Shown here piece after piece: positions 52,202 to 60,687 of a stretch of DNA of 64,000 nt. The notes under the pieces are model-generated. The model did no database searches. It was not told the DNA's origin and worked only from the letters and a program-made list of their open reading frames with translations. The position numbers were made by a program, and so were the translations under genes. Where the stretch lies: the NCBI GenBank assembly GCA_022184915.1, contig JAGTJU010000003.1, positions 496,001 to 560,000 of the forward strand, in the 5' to 3' direction. Numbering within the stretch: position 1 is the stretch's first letter; each line of letters begins with the position of its first letter. This DNA is from Myxococcales bacterium (GTDB lineage Bacteria; Myxococcota_A; Polyangia; Fen-1088).

Positions 52202-52207
52202 AAGTGC
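52187..52207. promoter_or_regulatory. AT-rich perfect palindrome, candidate operator
   Basis: GCACTTTTG and CAAAAGTGC are perfect 9-bp inverted arms around TTT. It is AT-rich in a GC-rich setting and covers the -35 of the candidate promoter. It is consistent with a dimeric repressor site; the regulator is not identified. Confidence 0.5.
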
Positions 52208-52346
52208 ACAGCGGCGAGAGTGCGGGAAAAAAGGCAAAAATCGAGAATTCGTACACCCCAGGCCTGGCCCGACACACGGCGCGTTAACAGCCCACGACCG
52301 AGCGGCGGCAGGGCAAAGGCCCCGATCGTCGTTGGGTTTTCCCCGG

Positions 52347-53177
52347 TCACTCGGCGCGGAACTCGAAGCGCACGAAGGTGCAAAACGGCACTGCGGTGTC
52401 GCCAGCGACGAGCGGTTTATAGCGCCACGTCCTGACGGCCTTGGCGATGCTGTCATCGAGCGTGGGATCTGCGCGCTTGACGAACTCGACCGACTCGACG
52501 GCCCCGCTCATCGACACACAGACCTTGGTCATGGCCACGAACGAGGCCCCCGTTTTCGCTAGATGCGCAGGAAAGGACGGGGGCTGCCCCGAAACCCGCT
52601 GTAAGCGCCCCAGGGCCTCGGGGAGCATGCGTGGCCTCGCGGCTCCGGTACCGCCCGGCACGCCGCCACCGGTCCCGGTGCCCGTGCCGGCTCCGCCACG
52701 CCCCAGACCCCCGCCACCCGCGGGACCCGCAGCCGCCACCGTCGCCGCGGCGCCTGCGCCTGCCGAAGAAGCCGTTTCCGGACGTGGCTCAACCGGAGGC
52801 GCCGCAGCTTCGGTGGGCGCGATCACCGGTGTGGGTGGAGAAGGCCGCTCCTCGGGTACGGAGGGCGGCGGTACCTCGGGGCGACGCCTCAGGTTGGGTC
52901 TTTGTCCCTGATGCCTCGGAGGACCCTTGTCTGCCGCCGGCGCGCCCGCAGACGCCTCCGGCTCACCCTTCAGTTCCGGTGGCGCCGCGGCCAGCGTGGG
53001 CGCGCGCAGGAAGCTGAGCTTCACCGAAGGCGCGGGAAGCTCCTCCACGGTGGTGAGGGACTCGACCGTGGCCCACGCCAAGGCCCCCGCGTGTGCGAAC
53101 ACGGAGATGAGCACGGTGGCGTGAAATAGAACGCCGCGCTTGGCCTTGGTTTTTCCTAGGTAGGTCTCGAAGGGCAA
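52347..53177 (-). CDS. tonB: TonB-type energy transducer
   Basis: A 276-residue TonB family protein. A single N-terminal membrane helix (GVLFHATVLISVFAHAGALAW, residues 15-35) is followed by a Pro/Glu/Lys/Arg-rich then Gly-rich periplasmic spacer. The C-terminal TonB domain is residues 190-276 (FVAMTKVCVSMSGAVESVEF, AVRTWRYKPLVAGDTAVPF, CTFVRFEFRAE). The helix lacks the classic H-x-x-x-x-x-x-S pattern of E. coli TonB but has His20/Ser24. ExbB/ExbD are not in the window. It is separated from the lipoprotein gene by 240 bp, divergent from the sigma-54 activator, and likely powers the receptor downstream. Confidence 0.85.
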   Translation of the reverse strand: MPFETYLGKTKAKRGVLFHATVLISVFAHAGALAWATVESLTTVEELPAPSVKLSFLRAPTLAAAPPELKGEPEASAGAPAADKGPPRHQGQRPNLRRRPEVPPPSVPEERPSPPTPVIAPTEAAAPPVEPRPETASSAGAGAAATVAAAGPAGGGGLGRGGAGTGTGTGGGVPGGTGAARPRMLPEALGRLQRVSGQPPSFPAHLAKTGASFVAMTKVCVSMSGAVESVEFVKRADPTLDDSIAKAVRTWRYKPLVAGDTAVPFCTFVRFEFRAE

Positions 53178-53442
53178 GGTGTGGGGCCTCGCAGTGTTTG
53201 CCCGGGTAAGACTCTCTTCTCATGAAGCGTTCGGCGGCTTTCGATTCAGTCTTGATGTAGGTCCCACGCGTGCCGGTCACCGCTTGGCGTCGCGGCCGCA
53301 CGGGGCCCGTTCTCGCGGCCGCATTTCAGCTTTCGCCCGTCTCTTCCGAGTACCCAGGACGTCCGCTCATGGTTGGGTTTTGGCGCCGTCGGCACCTCGG
53401 GTAGGGGGGCTCTGGGTGCCGTTCATGCGCGGAAGGAAACGA

Positions 53443-54540
53443 ATGCCTGTGTCGAAAACGGGGGAATACTCGACTTATCCTTTTACGCCGGAACGGCGTG
53501 CCCACGTGGCGTCCGCCTTCGATCGGCTCGTGGGTTCGTCGGACCTCATGAGGGCCGTCTTCGAGCGTCTGCGGCGCGCCTCTCTCTCGGACGCAACCAT
53601 TTTGCTCCAGGGCGAGACGGGAACGGGCAAAGAGGCGGTGGCCGAGGCCATCCACCTGACCAGCACACGGCGCAATGGGCCTTTCATCGTGGTCGATTGC
53701 GGCGCTCTGCCGCCGCAGCTGATGGAGGCCGAACTGTTCGGGCACGAAAAGGGCGCCTATACGGGCGCCGTGGTGGCGCGTCCCGGGTGTTTCGAGGCGG
53801 CTCACCAGGGCACGGTCTTCCTCGACGAGATCGGGGAACTCGACATCTCGTTGCAGCCAAAGCTGCTCCGCGCGCTCGAGCGCCGGCATATCAAGCGGCT
53901 CGGCAGCACCGAGTACAAGCCGGTGGACGTGCGCATCCTCGCGGCCACCAACCGCGACCTCAAACGCGACGTGGAACGGGGGACGTTTCGCTCCGATCTC
54001 TTCTTCAGGTTGGCAGTGGTCTCAGCCGCCTTGCCACCCCTGCGCGCCCGCACGACTGATCTGGCGGGTCTCATTCAGCACATCCTCGCGACGCTCGGGG
54101 ACGTGGATCGCGAGATCTTCGACATGATGATGGATCCCGCGTTCCACCGGGAACTTGCCCGGTATCCCTGGCCGGGCAACGTGCGTGAACTGCGCAATCA
54201 CATCGAATGCTGTGTGGCCCTGGGCGAATCTCGCCCGCCCGGCAGCGTCGACATGGACATCACCGGGGTGATTCCCCTCGACCAGTTTGCCCTGGATCTT
54301 TCGCTGCCGCTCAAGGAGGCGCGGGACGTGTGCCTGCGCGCGTTCGAGCAACGCTATCTGGACGGCCAGCTCGCCAGGCACCACGGCAACGTCAGCGCCG
54401 CGGCCCGGGCGTCCGGCGTCGATCGCGCACACTTTTACCGCATGCTGTGGAAATACGGGCTGCGCGAGCCCGGCACCGAAACGCGTGAGCTGCCAGCCAT
54501 GGGGCCTGACATACCGGCAAACCTCGACGAGTACACGTAG
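53443..54540 (+). CDS. Sigma-54-interacting activator without sensor domain (GAYTGA variant)
   Basis: A 365-residue AAA+ activator with only about 30 residues before the ATPase domain. Walker A GETGTGKEAVAEAIH; the sigma-54 loop reads GAYTGA (usual GAFTGA); Walker B GTVFLDEIGEL; AATNRDL; YPWPGNVRELRNHIECCV; C-terminal HTH NVSAAARASGVDRAHFYRML. Tyr for Phe in the loop is an aromatic exchange that often keeps activity. ATG 53443 has AAGGA 6 nt upstream; a long in-frame extension to 53179 has no ribosome site and overlaps the TonB promoter region. With no sensor domain, regulation may come from the FHA-GGDEF protein downstream or by expression level. Confidence 0.92.
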   Translation: MPVSKTGEYSTYPFTPERRAHVASAFDRLVGSSDLMRAVFERLRRASLSDATILLQGETGTGKEAVAEAIHLTSTRRNGPFIVVDCGALPPQLMEAELFGHEKGAYTGAVVARPGCFEAAHQGTVFLDEIGELDISLQPKLLRALERRHIKRLGSTEYKPVDVRILAATNRDLKRDVERGTFRSDLFFRLAVVSAALPPLRARTTDLAGLIQHILATLGDVDREIFDMMMDPAFHRELARYPWPGNVRELRNHIECCVALGESRPPGSVDMDITGVIPLDQFALDLSLPLKEARDVCLRAFEQRYLDGQLARHHGNVSAAARASGVDRAHFYRMLWKYGLREPGTETRELPAMGPDIPANLDEYT

Positions 54541-54565
54541 GCGCACGAGGCATGAGGATTTCGGA

Positions 54566-55600
54566 ATGAAGGCGCGGCCCACGCGCAGCACACCGGGGCC
54601 CGAAAGGGTGCCCGAGGCGCTCATCCCGGGCGCCATTCCCAACATGGTGAGCCCGGCGACGACGACGGACTCCGCCTTGCCGTGTATGGAAGAGCGCACG
54701 CTCGAACGGCTGACCGAGGTCGTCGAACGCACCCAGTCCGTATCTGCCGCACCGACGATTCCCACCATTCCTCGGGCCCCCTATTTGGTCGTGCTCACGG
54801 GGGATCATGAGGGCCGCGTGATCAAGCTTCCCCTCGAGGGCAGCTTCGTCATCGGCCGATCGGAGTCCTGCGATCTGTCCCTCGAGGACGACGGGATCTC
54901 GCGCTTGCACGCGAAGCTCGACGTCAAGGCGGGCAGCGTGATGCTCGAGGATATGGACAGCCGCAACGGCACGTTCATCGGTCCGCAGGCGGTCCGGCGC
55001 CAGCGGCTCCTCGGCGACGAGATCATCCGCGTGGGTGCCCGCACGGTCCTGAAGTTCTCACTCATGGATGCGGTAGAGGAAGACTACCTGCGGCGCTTGC
55101 TTGCGGCAGCGCTTAAGGATCCCCTCACCGGACTCTATAACCGACGCCACTTCGACGAACGCTTGGCCATGGCCTGCGCCGCTGCCCAGCGGCACGGCGA
55201 ACCCTTCGCCCTGGTGCTCGCCGACGTGGACGACTTCAAGCGCGTCAACGACACGTATGGGCACGGCACCGGGGACCTCGTGCTCCGGCAGGTGGCGGAC
55301 ATCCTTCACACCCGCGCTCGCCGTGAGGATGAGGTATTTCGCTACGGCGGCGAAGAGTTTGCCCTCGTCATGCGCAACACACCTCTCGCGGGCGCCGCAG
55401 AGGGGGCCGAGCGTATGAGAGCCGCAGTGGCCCTTGCGTCGGTCGAGACCGACGGAGTGTCCGTGGGCGTCACCCTCAGCCTGGGTGTGGCCGCGTTCCG
55501 TCCCGGCGACACGCCCGAGGGCCTCTTCGACCGCTCGGACCGCGCGCTCTACGAGGCCAAACACGAGGGCAAAAACCGCGCGGTTACGCTCAGCGACTGA
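54566..55600 (+). CDS. FHA-domain diguanylate cyclase
   Basis: A 344-residue protein with two domains: an FHA domain near 80-160 (YLVVLTGDHEGRVIKLPLEG, FVIGRSESCDLSLEDDGISR, LHAKLDVK, MDSRNGTFIG, VGARTVLKF), which binds phospho-Thr, and a GGDEF domain near 180-340 with DPLTGLYNRRHFDERL, ADVDDFKRVNDTYGHGTGD and the active site FRYGGEEFALVM. The RRED motif five residues before GGEEF is a c-di-GMP I-site, so feedback inhibition is expected. GAGG lies 8 nt before ATG 54566. It makes c-di-GMP from two GTP; the FHA domain suggests control by a Ser/Thr kinase such as the one downstream. It starts 25 bp after the activator gene. Confidence 0.93.
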   Translation: MKARPTRSTPGPERVPEALIPGAIPNMVSPATTTDSALPCMEERTLERLTEVVERTQSVSAAPTIPTIPRAPYLVVLTGDHEGRVIKLPLEGSFVIGRSESCDLSLEDDGISRLHAKLDVKAGSVMLEDMDSRNGTFIGPQAVRRQRLLGDEIIRVGARTVLKFSLMDAVEEDYLRRLLAAALKDPLTGLYNRRHFDERLAMACAAAQRHGEPFALVLADVDDFKRVNDTYGHGTGDLVLRQVADILHTRARREDEVFRYGGEEFALVMRNTPLAGAAEGAERMRAAVALASVETDGVSVGVTLSLGVAAFRPGDTPEGLFDRSDRALYEAKHEGKNRAVTLSD

Positions 55601-55810
55601 GCGCGGAATCGTTTCGCGCCCCGGGGTGAGTGGGTCACCTCCCACGCAGAGCCCGCGCTTTTGGTCTCAACCTCGGGCCCGACCCTGCCGAAGATCCAGT
55701 CTCGGGGGTCCTGCTCGTGCCACGAACGTACACGCTCGACATACAGAGTTCGCAGAGCTCGTTTCGGCTCAGGACCGGCAACGGGTTCGTCCTTACAGGA
55801 GGTGCACACC

Positions 55811-57193
55811 GTGGCTGAGTCCGAAAAAACGCGCGTTTTGGCGGTCCCGCCGCAAGAGGACTCATCGTCCGGGTACCTGGCGCCCGGGTCGCCGGTCGGC
55901 AACTACGTCATCTCCGATCTCATCTCTGACGGCGGCTGCGGCAGCGTTTACCGTGCCAAGCACAGCCTCTTGGGGCGACCCGTCGCCATCAAGGTTCTGC
56001 GCCGGGAGTTCTCCGAGACGGGCTCGTCGATGGCCAAGCGCTTCTTGCTGGAGGCGCTGGCCATCAACATGATCCGGCACCCCAACATCGTGGATGTCTT
56101 CGAGTTCGGTCAGCTTCCCGACGGGCGCCCCTTTTACGTGATGGAGCACCTCGAGGGTCAAGACCTCGATAGCGCCATCAAACGGCATGGCCGTTACACG
56201 CCCGCCGAAGCGCTCGTTTTTCTCGAGCCGGTTTGCGAAGCCCTGGAGGCTGCCCACCGCGCGGGGTTCGTTCACCGCGACATCAAAGCAAGCAACGTTC
56301 ACGTGGGACGAAGCCTGGATGGTAAGACCACCGTGAAGCTGCTCGACTTCGGTGTGGCCAAGGCACTCAACCCCGACAACCCCGGAGCGGGCCTCACCGT
56401 TGCCGGTTCGCGCATCGGGACCACCAGCGCCATGGCGCCCGAACAGATTCGCGGCGGGGACATCACGCCGGCCACCGACATCTACGCGCTGGGGGTGCTC
56501 CTGTTTCGGGTCCTCGTGGGACGCAACCCGTTTTCAGCCGCGGATCCCAACGAAGTGGAGCAGATGCACCTCAAGGCGTCGCCCCCCCGACCGAGCGAGT
56601 TCGCCCGGGTCTCCCCCGAGATCGACGCTGTCGTCCTGCGCGCCATGCAGAAAAAGCCCCAGGAGCGCTTCGGGACGGCGCACGCCTTCCTCGACGCGCT
56701 CAAGGCCGCGGTGACGGCCGAGTCGCAGGTGTCCGCCCCGCCGGCGGCAAGGGCCGTCGGCATTCTTGTCGACCTGCGCACGGATGAAACCGCAGACGAC
56801 CTGGCCATGGCCGACGTGCTGACCTGCCTCGACATCGCGGAGCCAGCGCTCATCGCCGCCGGGTACAGCATGGTGCTTCAGACCGGCTCGGCCCTTCTAG
56901 CGGTCAAGCCCCTTCCCGAAAATGACCCTGTCATGGACCGCTTGATGCGGGCTGAGGCCATCGGCACCGCCCAGCACCTCTGGCAGGAGCTTTCGGCGCG
57001 CCCCGACCCCGAGACGGCCGTGCAGGTGAACGTGTCGGTTCACGCGACCTCCGCCACCGTTCGGAAGGTCGGCGACGGGCTCGAGATCGAAGGGGGCCCC
57101 ATCGTCGAGATCTCCCAGTGGGCACCCGGGGATGCGCAAACCGGCGTGTTCGTGACCGCGGATGCCGGTCGAGACGTCGACCAGGCCGCCTGA
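55811..57193 (+). CDS. Ser/Thr protein kinase with degenerate cyclase-homology C-terminus
   Basis: A 460-residue cytoplasmic kinase. The start is GTG 55811, with a near-perfect AGGAGGTG 8 nt upstream; the longer ATG frame from 55661 lacks one. Kinase residues 30-300: DGGCGSVYRAK, RPVAIKVLRR, HRDIKASN (catalytic Asp and Asn present), LLDFGVAKAL, ATDIYALGVLLFRVLVG. Residues 315-455 look like a class III cyclase fold (GILVDLRTDETADDLAM, AAGYSMVLQTGSALLAVK, VQVNVSVHATSATVRK, GGPIVEISQWA) but the second metal Asp position is Ser (TGS for xGD), so cyclase activity is unlikely. It lies 210 bp after the FHA-GGDEF gene and may phosphorylate the FHA ligand. Confidence 0.87.
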   Translation: MAESEKTRVLAVPPQEDSSSGYLAPGSPVGNYVISDLISDGGCGSVYRAKHSLLGRPVAIKVLRREFSETGSSMAKRFLLEALAINMIRHPNIVDVFEFGQLPDGRPFYVMEHLEGQDLDSAIKRHGRYTPAEALVFLEPVCEALEAAHRAGFVHRDIKASNVHVGRSLDGKTTVKLLDFGVAKALNPDNPGAGLTVAGSRIGTTSAMAPEQIRGGDITPATDIYALGVLLFRVLVGRNPFSAADPNEVEQMHLKASPPRPSEFARVSPEIDAVVLRAMQKKPQERFGTAHAFLDALKAAVTAESQVSAPPAARAVGILVDLRTDETADDLAMADVLTCLDIAEPALIAAGYSMVLQTGSALLAVKPLPENDPVMDRLMRAEAIGTAQHLWQELSARPDPETAVQVNVSVHATSATVRKVGDGLEIEGGPIVEISQWAPGDAQTGVFVTADAGRDVDQAA

Positions 57194-57290
57194 GCCACCG
57201 TCCGCCCCGGCGCCTTAGACGCACCGGTGCAGAAGAATCCGGGCCGTCCGTCTTGACTTCGCCCAGGGCCTCGGATACGAAGCAGGCTCC

Positions 57291-57659
57291 ATGTCCAGCG
57301 AAGAAGATCGCAAAGCGGAACGCCTGTTCGATAAGCGAACGCTCGAACGCAACCTGCGCAAGGGTCTGGTCTCCGTCAAGGACCTGGAGAAGCGAAACAG
57401 CGCCCTTCCTGACGTGAAGGACAAGATTGCGCCGCCGCCGGCCGACCTGCCCTTCAGCCCGACGCCCATCGCAGCCGTCCTGCCGGCCCCGACCTACATC
57501 GTGAGCAACGGGCGTCGTGACAGCCTGTCCGCCGACCTCGACGATGAGGACGAGGACGAGGACTTCGACGACGAAGAGGACGAAGAGGACGAAGAGGACG
57601 AAGACGAAGACGAAGACGAAGGCCTCGACGACGAAAAGGGCCTCCCCGAGGCCGGCTGA
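57291..57659 (+). CDS. Acidic low-complexity protein
   Basis: A 122-residue protein. Residues 1-45 (LERNLRKGLVSVKDLEKRNS) are charged and helical, 46-75 are Pro-rich, and 80-120 are an almost pure Asp/Glu tract. The DNA there repeats GAAGAGGAC and GAAGAC units, so it is a coding microsatellite in multiples of three. Cytoplasmic; probably disordered in the tail and possibly RNA polymerase- or chaperone-binding like other acidic tails. It stands between the kinase and DUF1844 genes. No named family is recognised. Confidence 0.7.
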   Translation: MSSEEDRKAERLFDKRTLERNLRKGLVSVKDLEKRNSALPDVKDKIAPPPADLPFSPTPIAAVLPAPTYIVSNGRRDSLSADLDDEDEDEDFDDEEDEEDEEDEDEDEDEGLDDEKGLPEAG

Positions 57660-57713
57660 GCCTCTTGAGGGCCGCTGCCCACGGTGGGCCGTTGATCCCT
57701 CCGAGGGACGCGG

Positions 57714-57719
57714 TAGATT
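57714..57719 (+). promoter_or_regulatory. -10 element directly before the DUF1844 gene
   Basis: TAGATT lies 6 nt before ATG 57726 and there is no ribosome site between them, as expected for a leaderless message. Confidence 0.35.
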
Positions 57720-57725
57720 GCCTCC

Positions 57726-58034
57726 ATGACCAGCGGTGAATTCCCAGCTCGGGGCTCCGCCGACGGGGCCGAGCGTCCGGCGTCCCTGCCCCCCGTGGAT
57801 TTCCAGACGCTGGTGATCTCTCTTGGCAGCTCTGCCTTGATGCACCTCGGCCTGGTTCCGCACGTCGAGTCCGCGGGAACACGGCCTGATCTGCCCCTGG
57901 CCAAGCACACGCTCGACGTGCTGGCCATGCTGCAGGAAAAGACCCGGGGCAATCTGAGCAAGGCGGAGGCCGACCTGCTCGAGGGATTGCTTTACGACTT
58001 GCGTCTCAAGTACATCGAGGCCACGCGGCGGTGA
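57726..58034 (+). CDS. DUF1844 domain-containing protein
   Basis: A 102-residue protein. It shows the DUF1844 core: PVDFQTLVISLGSSALMHLG, PLAKHTLDVLAMLQEKTRGN and LSKAEADLLEGLLYDLRLKY. The family is frequent in delta-proteobacteria and related phyla, and no function is known. No ribosome site is seen, but a TAGATT box lies just upstream. It is 59 bp before clpB on the same strand. Confidence 0.88.
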   Translation: MTSGEFPARGSADGAERPASLPPVDFQTLVISLGSSALMHLGLVPHVESAGTRPDLPLAKHTLDVLAMLQEKTRGNLSKAEADLLEGLLYDLRLKYIEATRR

Positions 58035-58093
58035 CGGCTCCTGCCGTGGGCCCACGAGCTCTCGCAAACGGGCCCCGGTAGGAGGACATCAAG

Positions 58094-59557
58094 GTGCGCT
58101 TCGATTTTCTGTCCCCCGCATCCCGCCAGGTGGTGGTTGGCGCCCAGCGGCTGGCACGCGGGCGCGGCGAGGAGCAAGTCGAGCTCGAGCACCTCTTGGC
58201 CTCACTTTGCGAGCATGAGGCCACACGCGACATCCTCGCCCGCGCGGGCGGTCGACCGGACGAACTCATCGCGCACCTGACACCGGTAATGGCCGGATTT
58301 CCCAAGGTGAACGCACCGACGGTCTACCTCGGGGAGCGGGTGCTGCGCCTCTTCGACCTGGCCCAGGCCGAAGCCGCGGAACGCGAGGGCGGCCTCGTCG
58401 AGCCTTGGCATTTGCTGCTGGCAATCCCTCTCGAGGATTCTGCAGCGGCGCGGGCCCTCAAGAGCGCCCAGGTGACCCTCGACCAGCTCGAACGCGCCAC
58501 CATGGCCGACAAACTCGGCGCCGCACAGGAGGCCCAAGCGCCGACGAGCACGCCGCTGCTCGATCAGTATGCCCGTGACCTCACCGCCATGGCCGCGGCG
58601 GGCAAGCTGGACCCCGCGGTGGGGCGAGACCGGGAGCTACGCCGGGTGCTGCAGATTCTGGGTCGAAGGACCAAGAACAATCCGGTTTTGGTGGGCGAGC
58701 CCGGCGTGGGCAAAACCGCCATCGTCGAGGCCCTGGCCCAGCGAATCGTGGCAGGCGATGTGCCTCCGCGTCTTGCACGCCAGCGGATCTTCGCCATGGA
58801 TGTGGGGGCTCTCGTGGCGGGGGCACGTTTTCGGGGCGATTTCGAGGACCGCGTGCGCGGGATCTTGGCCGAGGTGCGGGCGAGCCAGGGAGACGTACTC
58901 CTGTTCTTCGACGAACTGCATACCCTGGTGGGAGGGGGTCGCAGCGGCAACCTCGACGCAGCCAGCCTGCTCAAACCCGCGTTGGCGCGGGGCGAGGTGG
59001 CCATCATCGGTGCCACGACGCCGGACGAGTTCCGCCAGTCGATCGAGGCCGACCCCGCCTTTGAGCGGCGCTTTGCCCCCGTGCCGGTCGACGAGCCCGA
59101 CGACGCCCGCTGTCTCGCGATGTTGCGGGCACAAAAGCGCCACTACGAGCAACGTCACGAGATCCGGATCCAGGATGCGGCGCTCGAGGCTGCGGTGAAA
59201 CTGGCCCGTCGCTACATCAGCGCCCGCGCCCTGCCCGACAAGGCCTTTGACCTGCTCGACGAGGCGGCCAGCCGCTTGCGCCTCGAGCTGGACGGTCACC
59301 CCGACGAACTCGACGCCGTCGCGCGGGAGGTGCAGGCCCTCGACATGGAGCTCGCCATGCTCGCCCGCGACGGCTCACCCCAAAAAGAGCTCACCCGGAC
59401 GCGCCTCGAGGACGCCCGCGCGGCCAGCGCCGTGAAGCTCACCGGCCTTCAAGACCGGCTCGCCCTCGAAAAGGAGGCCATCGAGATCCTGTGGGCCGCC
59501 ACGGCAGCCTTCGAGGCGGCCCAGGAGCAGGCCGTGCGCGACGAAAAACGGGGGTGA
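58094..59557 (+). CDS. clpB: ClpB disaggregase, N-terminal part (ends at a +1 frameshift)
   Basis: This is residues 1-487 of a ClpB-type AAA+ disaggregase. The N-domain repeats ([39 protein letters not shown]) are followed by NBD1 with Walker [25 protein letters not shown], here quoted only in part as GEPGVGKT, Walker [16 protein letters not shown], and the start of the coiled-coil M-domain ([20 protein letters not shown]). The frame stops at TGA 59555 after DEKRG. Removing one G from the GGGGG run just before it restores [20 protein letters not shown], which aligns with the usual M-domain end. GTG 58094 has AGGAGG upstream. The full length would be about 858 residues, normal for ClpB. Confidence 0.9.
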   Translation: MRFDFLSPASRQVVVGAQRLARGRGEEQVELEHLLASLCEHEATRDILARAGGRPDELIAHLTPVMAGFPKVNAPTVYLGERVLRLFDLAQAEAAEREGGLVEPWHLLLAIPLEDSAAARALKSAQVTLDQLERATMADKLGAAQEAQAPTSTPLLDQYARDLTAMAAAGKLDPAVGRDRELRRVLQILGRRTKNNPVLVGEPGVGKTAIVEALAQRIVAGDVPPRLARQRIFAMDVGALVAGARFRGDFEDRVRGILAEVRASQGDVLLFFDELHTLVGGGRSGNLDAASLLKPALARGEVAIIGATTPDEFRQSIEADPAFERRFAPVPVDEPDDARCLAMLRAQKRHYEQRHEIRIQDAALEAAVKLARRYISARALPDKAFDLLDEAASRLRLELDGHPDELDAVAREVQALDMELAMLARDGSPQKELTRTRLEDARAASAVKLTGLQDRLALEKEAIEILWAATAAFEAAQEQAVRDEKRG

Positions 59558-59591
59558 TCTCGCGGCCGCCGCGCGCCTGCGCCACGGCGAG

Positions 59592-60671
59592 TTGCCCGAT
59601 CTCACGAAGCGGCTCGACGACGCCCGCACCCGCCTTGCAGAGGTGCACCGCGCGGGGCGCTTGCTCGAAGACGCCGTGGAGCCCGTTCACGTCGCGCGGG
59701 TGGTGGAGGACTGGACCGGCATCCCTGTGGCACGTACCCTCGAAGGCGAGGGCGACAAGATCCTGAATGTCGACGAGCGCCTCGGCGCCCGCGTGATCGG
59801 CCAGGACGAAGCCGTCAAGCTGGTGGGCAAGGCGATCAAGCGCAGCCGCGCCGGGCTCTCCGATCCGAACCGGCCCATCGGTTCGTTCATGTTTCTCGGG
59901 CCGACCGGCGTGGGGAAGACAGAGCTGGCGAAGGCCCTCGCGGCCTTTCTTTTCGACGACGAACACGCGCTCGTGCGCATCGACATGTCGGAGTACATGG
60001 AGAAGCACGCGGTGGCACGGCTCACGGGAGCGCCCCCGGGTTACGTGGGCTACGAAGAAGGCGGGCAGCTGACCGAGGCCATCCGCCGACGCCCCTATGC
60101 CGTCGTCCTGCTCGACGAGGTCGAAAAGGCCCACCCCGACGTGTTCAACGTGCTCTTGGCGCTTCTCGACGATGGCCGTCTCACCGACTCGTCCGGGCGC
60201 ACGGTGAGCTTCGCGAACGTGGTCCTCATCATGACCTCGAACCTGGGCGCGGCGGCGATCCTCGAGACTGCCGAAACCCTCACCGATCCGCCCGCCCGGC
60301 GCGAAGCGATCACGGCCGCGGTGCAAAGCGCCCTGCGGGGACACTTCCGCCCCGAGTTCCTGAATCGGATCGACGAGGTGGTCGTGTTCAACCCCCTCGA
60401 CCTCGAGACGATCGGGGCCATCGTGGACCTGCAGATGACCGCCCTCAACAAGCTGCTCGCCGAGCGGCGTCTGCGGCTCGAGCTGTCGCCCGAGGCAAGG
60501 GCCTGGCTCGCGGCAGAGGCTTACGATCCCGCATTCGGTGCGCGCCCGGTCAAGCGCACCATGGCACGGCACGTGCGCGACGCCCTCTCCGAGTCCATCT
60601 TGAGGGGGGCCTTCCAGAGCGACCAGGTCATCCGCATCGAGCGCGGCGAAGACGGTCTGCGTTTCGTTTAA
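59592..60671 (+). CDS. clpB: ClpB disaggregase, C-terminal part (after the +1 frameshift)
   Basis: This frame carries the end of the M-domain (LPDLTKRLDDARTRLAEVHR) and NBD2 with Walker A GPTGVGKTELAKALA, the conserved SEYMEKHAVARLTGAPPGYV and GYEEGGQLTEAIRRRPYAV, and sensor elements TSNLGAAAI and NRIDEVVVFNPLD, ending with GARPVKRTM and the D2-small domain. The TTG at 59592 is only the first in-frame initiator; homology extends back into the codons at 59554-59591 in the same frame. The DNA between the two frames differs by one base. Either an assembly or sequencing error, a true mutation, or recoding would explain it. Confidence 0.9.
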   Translation: MPDLTKRLDDARTRLAEVHRAGRLLEDAVEPVHVARVVEDWTGIPVARTLEGEGDKILNVDERLGARVIGQDEAVKLVGKAIKRSRAGLSDPNRPIGSFMFLGPTGVGKTELAKALAAFLFDDEHALVRIDMSEYMEKHAVARLTGAPPGYVGYEEGGQLTEAIRRRPYAVVLLDEVEKAHPDVFNVLLALLDDGRLTDSSGRTVSFANVVLIMTSNLGAAAILETAETLTDPPARREAITAAVQSALRGHFRPEFLNRIDEVVVFNPLDLETIGAIVDLQMTALNKLLAERRLRLELSPEARAWLAAEAYDPAFGARPVKRTMARHVRDALSESILRGAFQSDQVIRIERGEDGLRFV

Positions 60672-60687
60672 CGCGCGTGGGGTAGGG

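Noticed and set aside
53179-53442. N-terminal extension of the sigma-54 activator
   Set aside because: The extension is Arg-rich, shows no sensor domain and lacks a ribosome site, while ATG 53443 has a strong one.
59540-59557. Classic -1 slippery heptamer (A-AAA-AAC) near the clpB frameshift
   Set aside because: The A run is not in the phase needed, and the required shift is +1, not -1. Only a GGG-UGA +1 shift fits.
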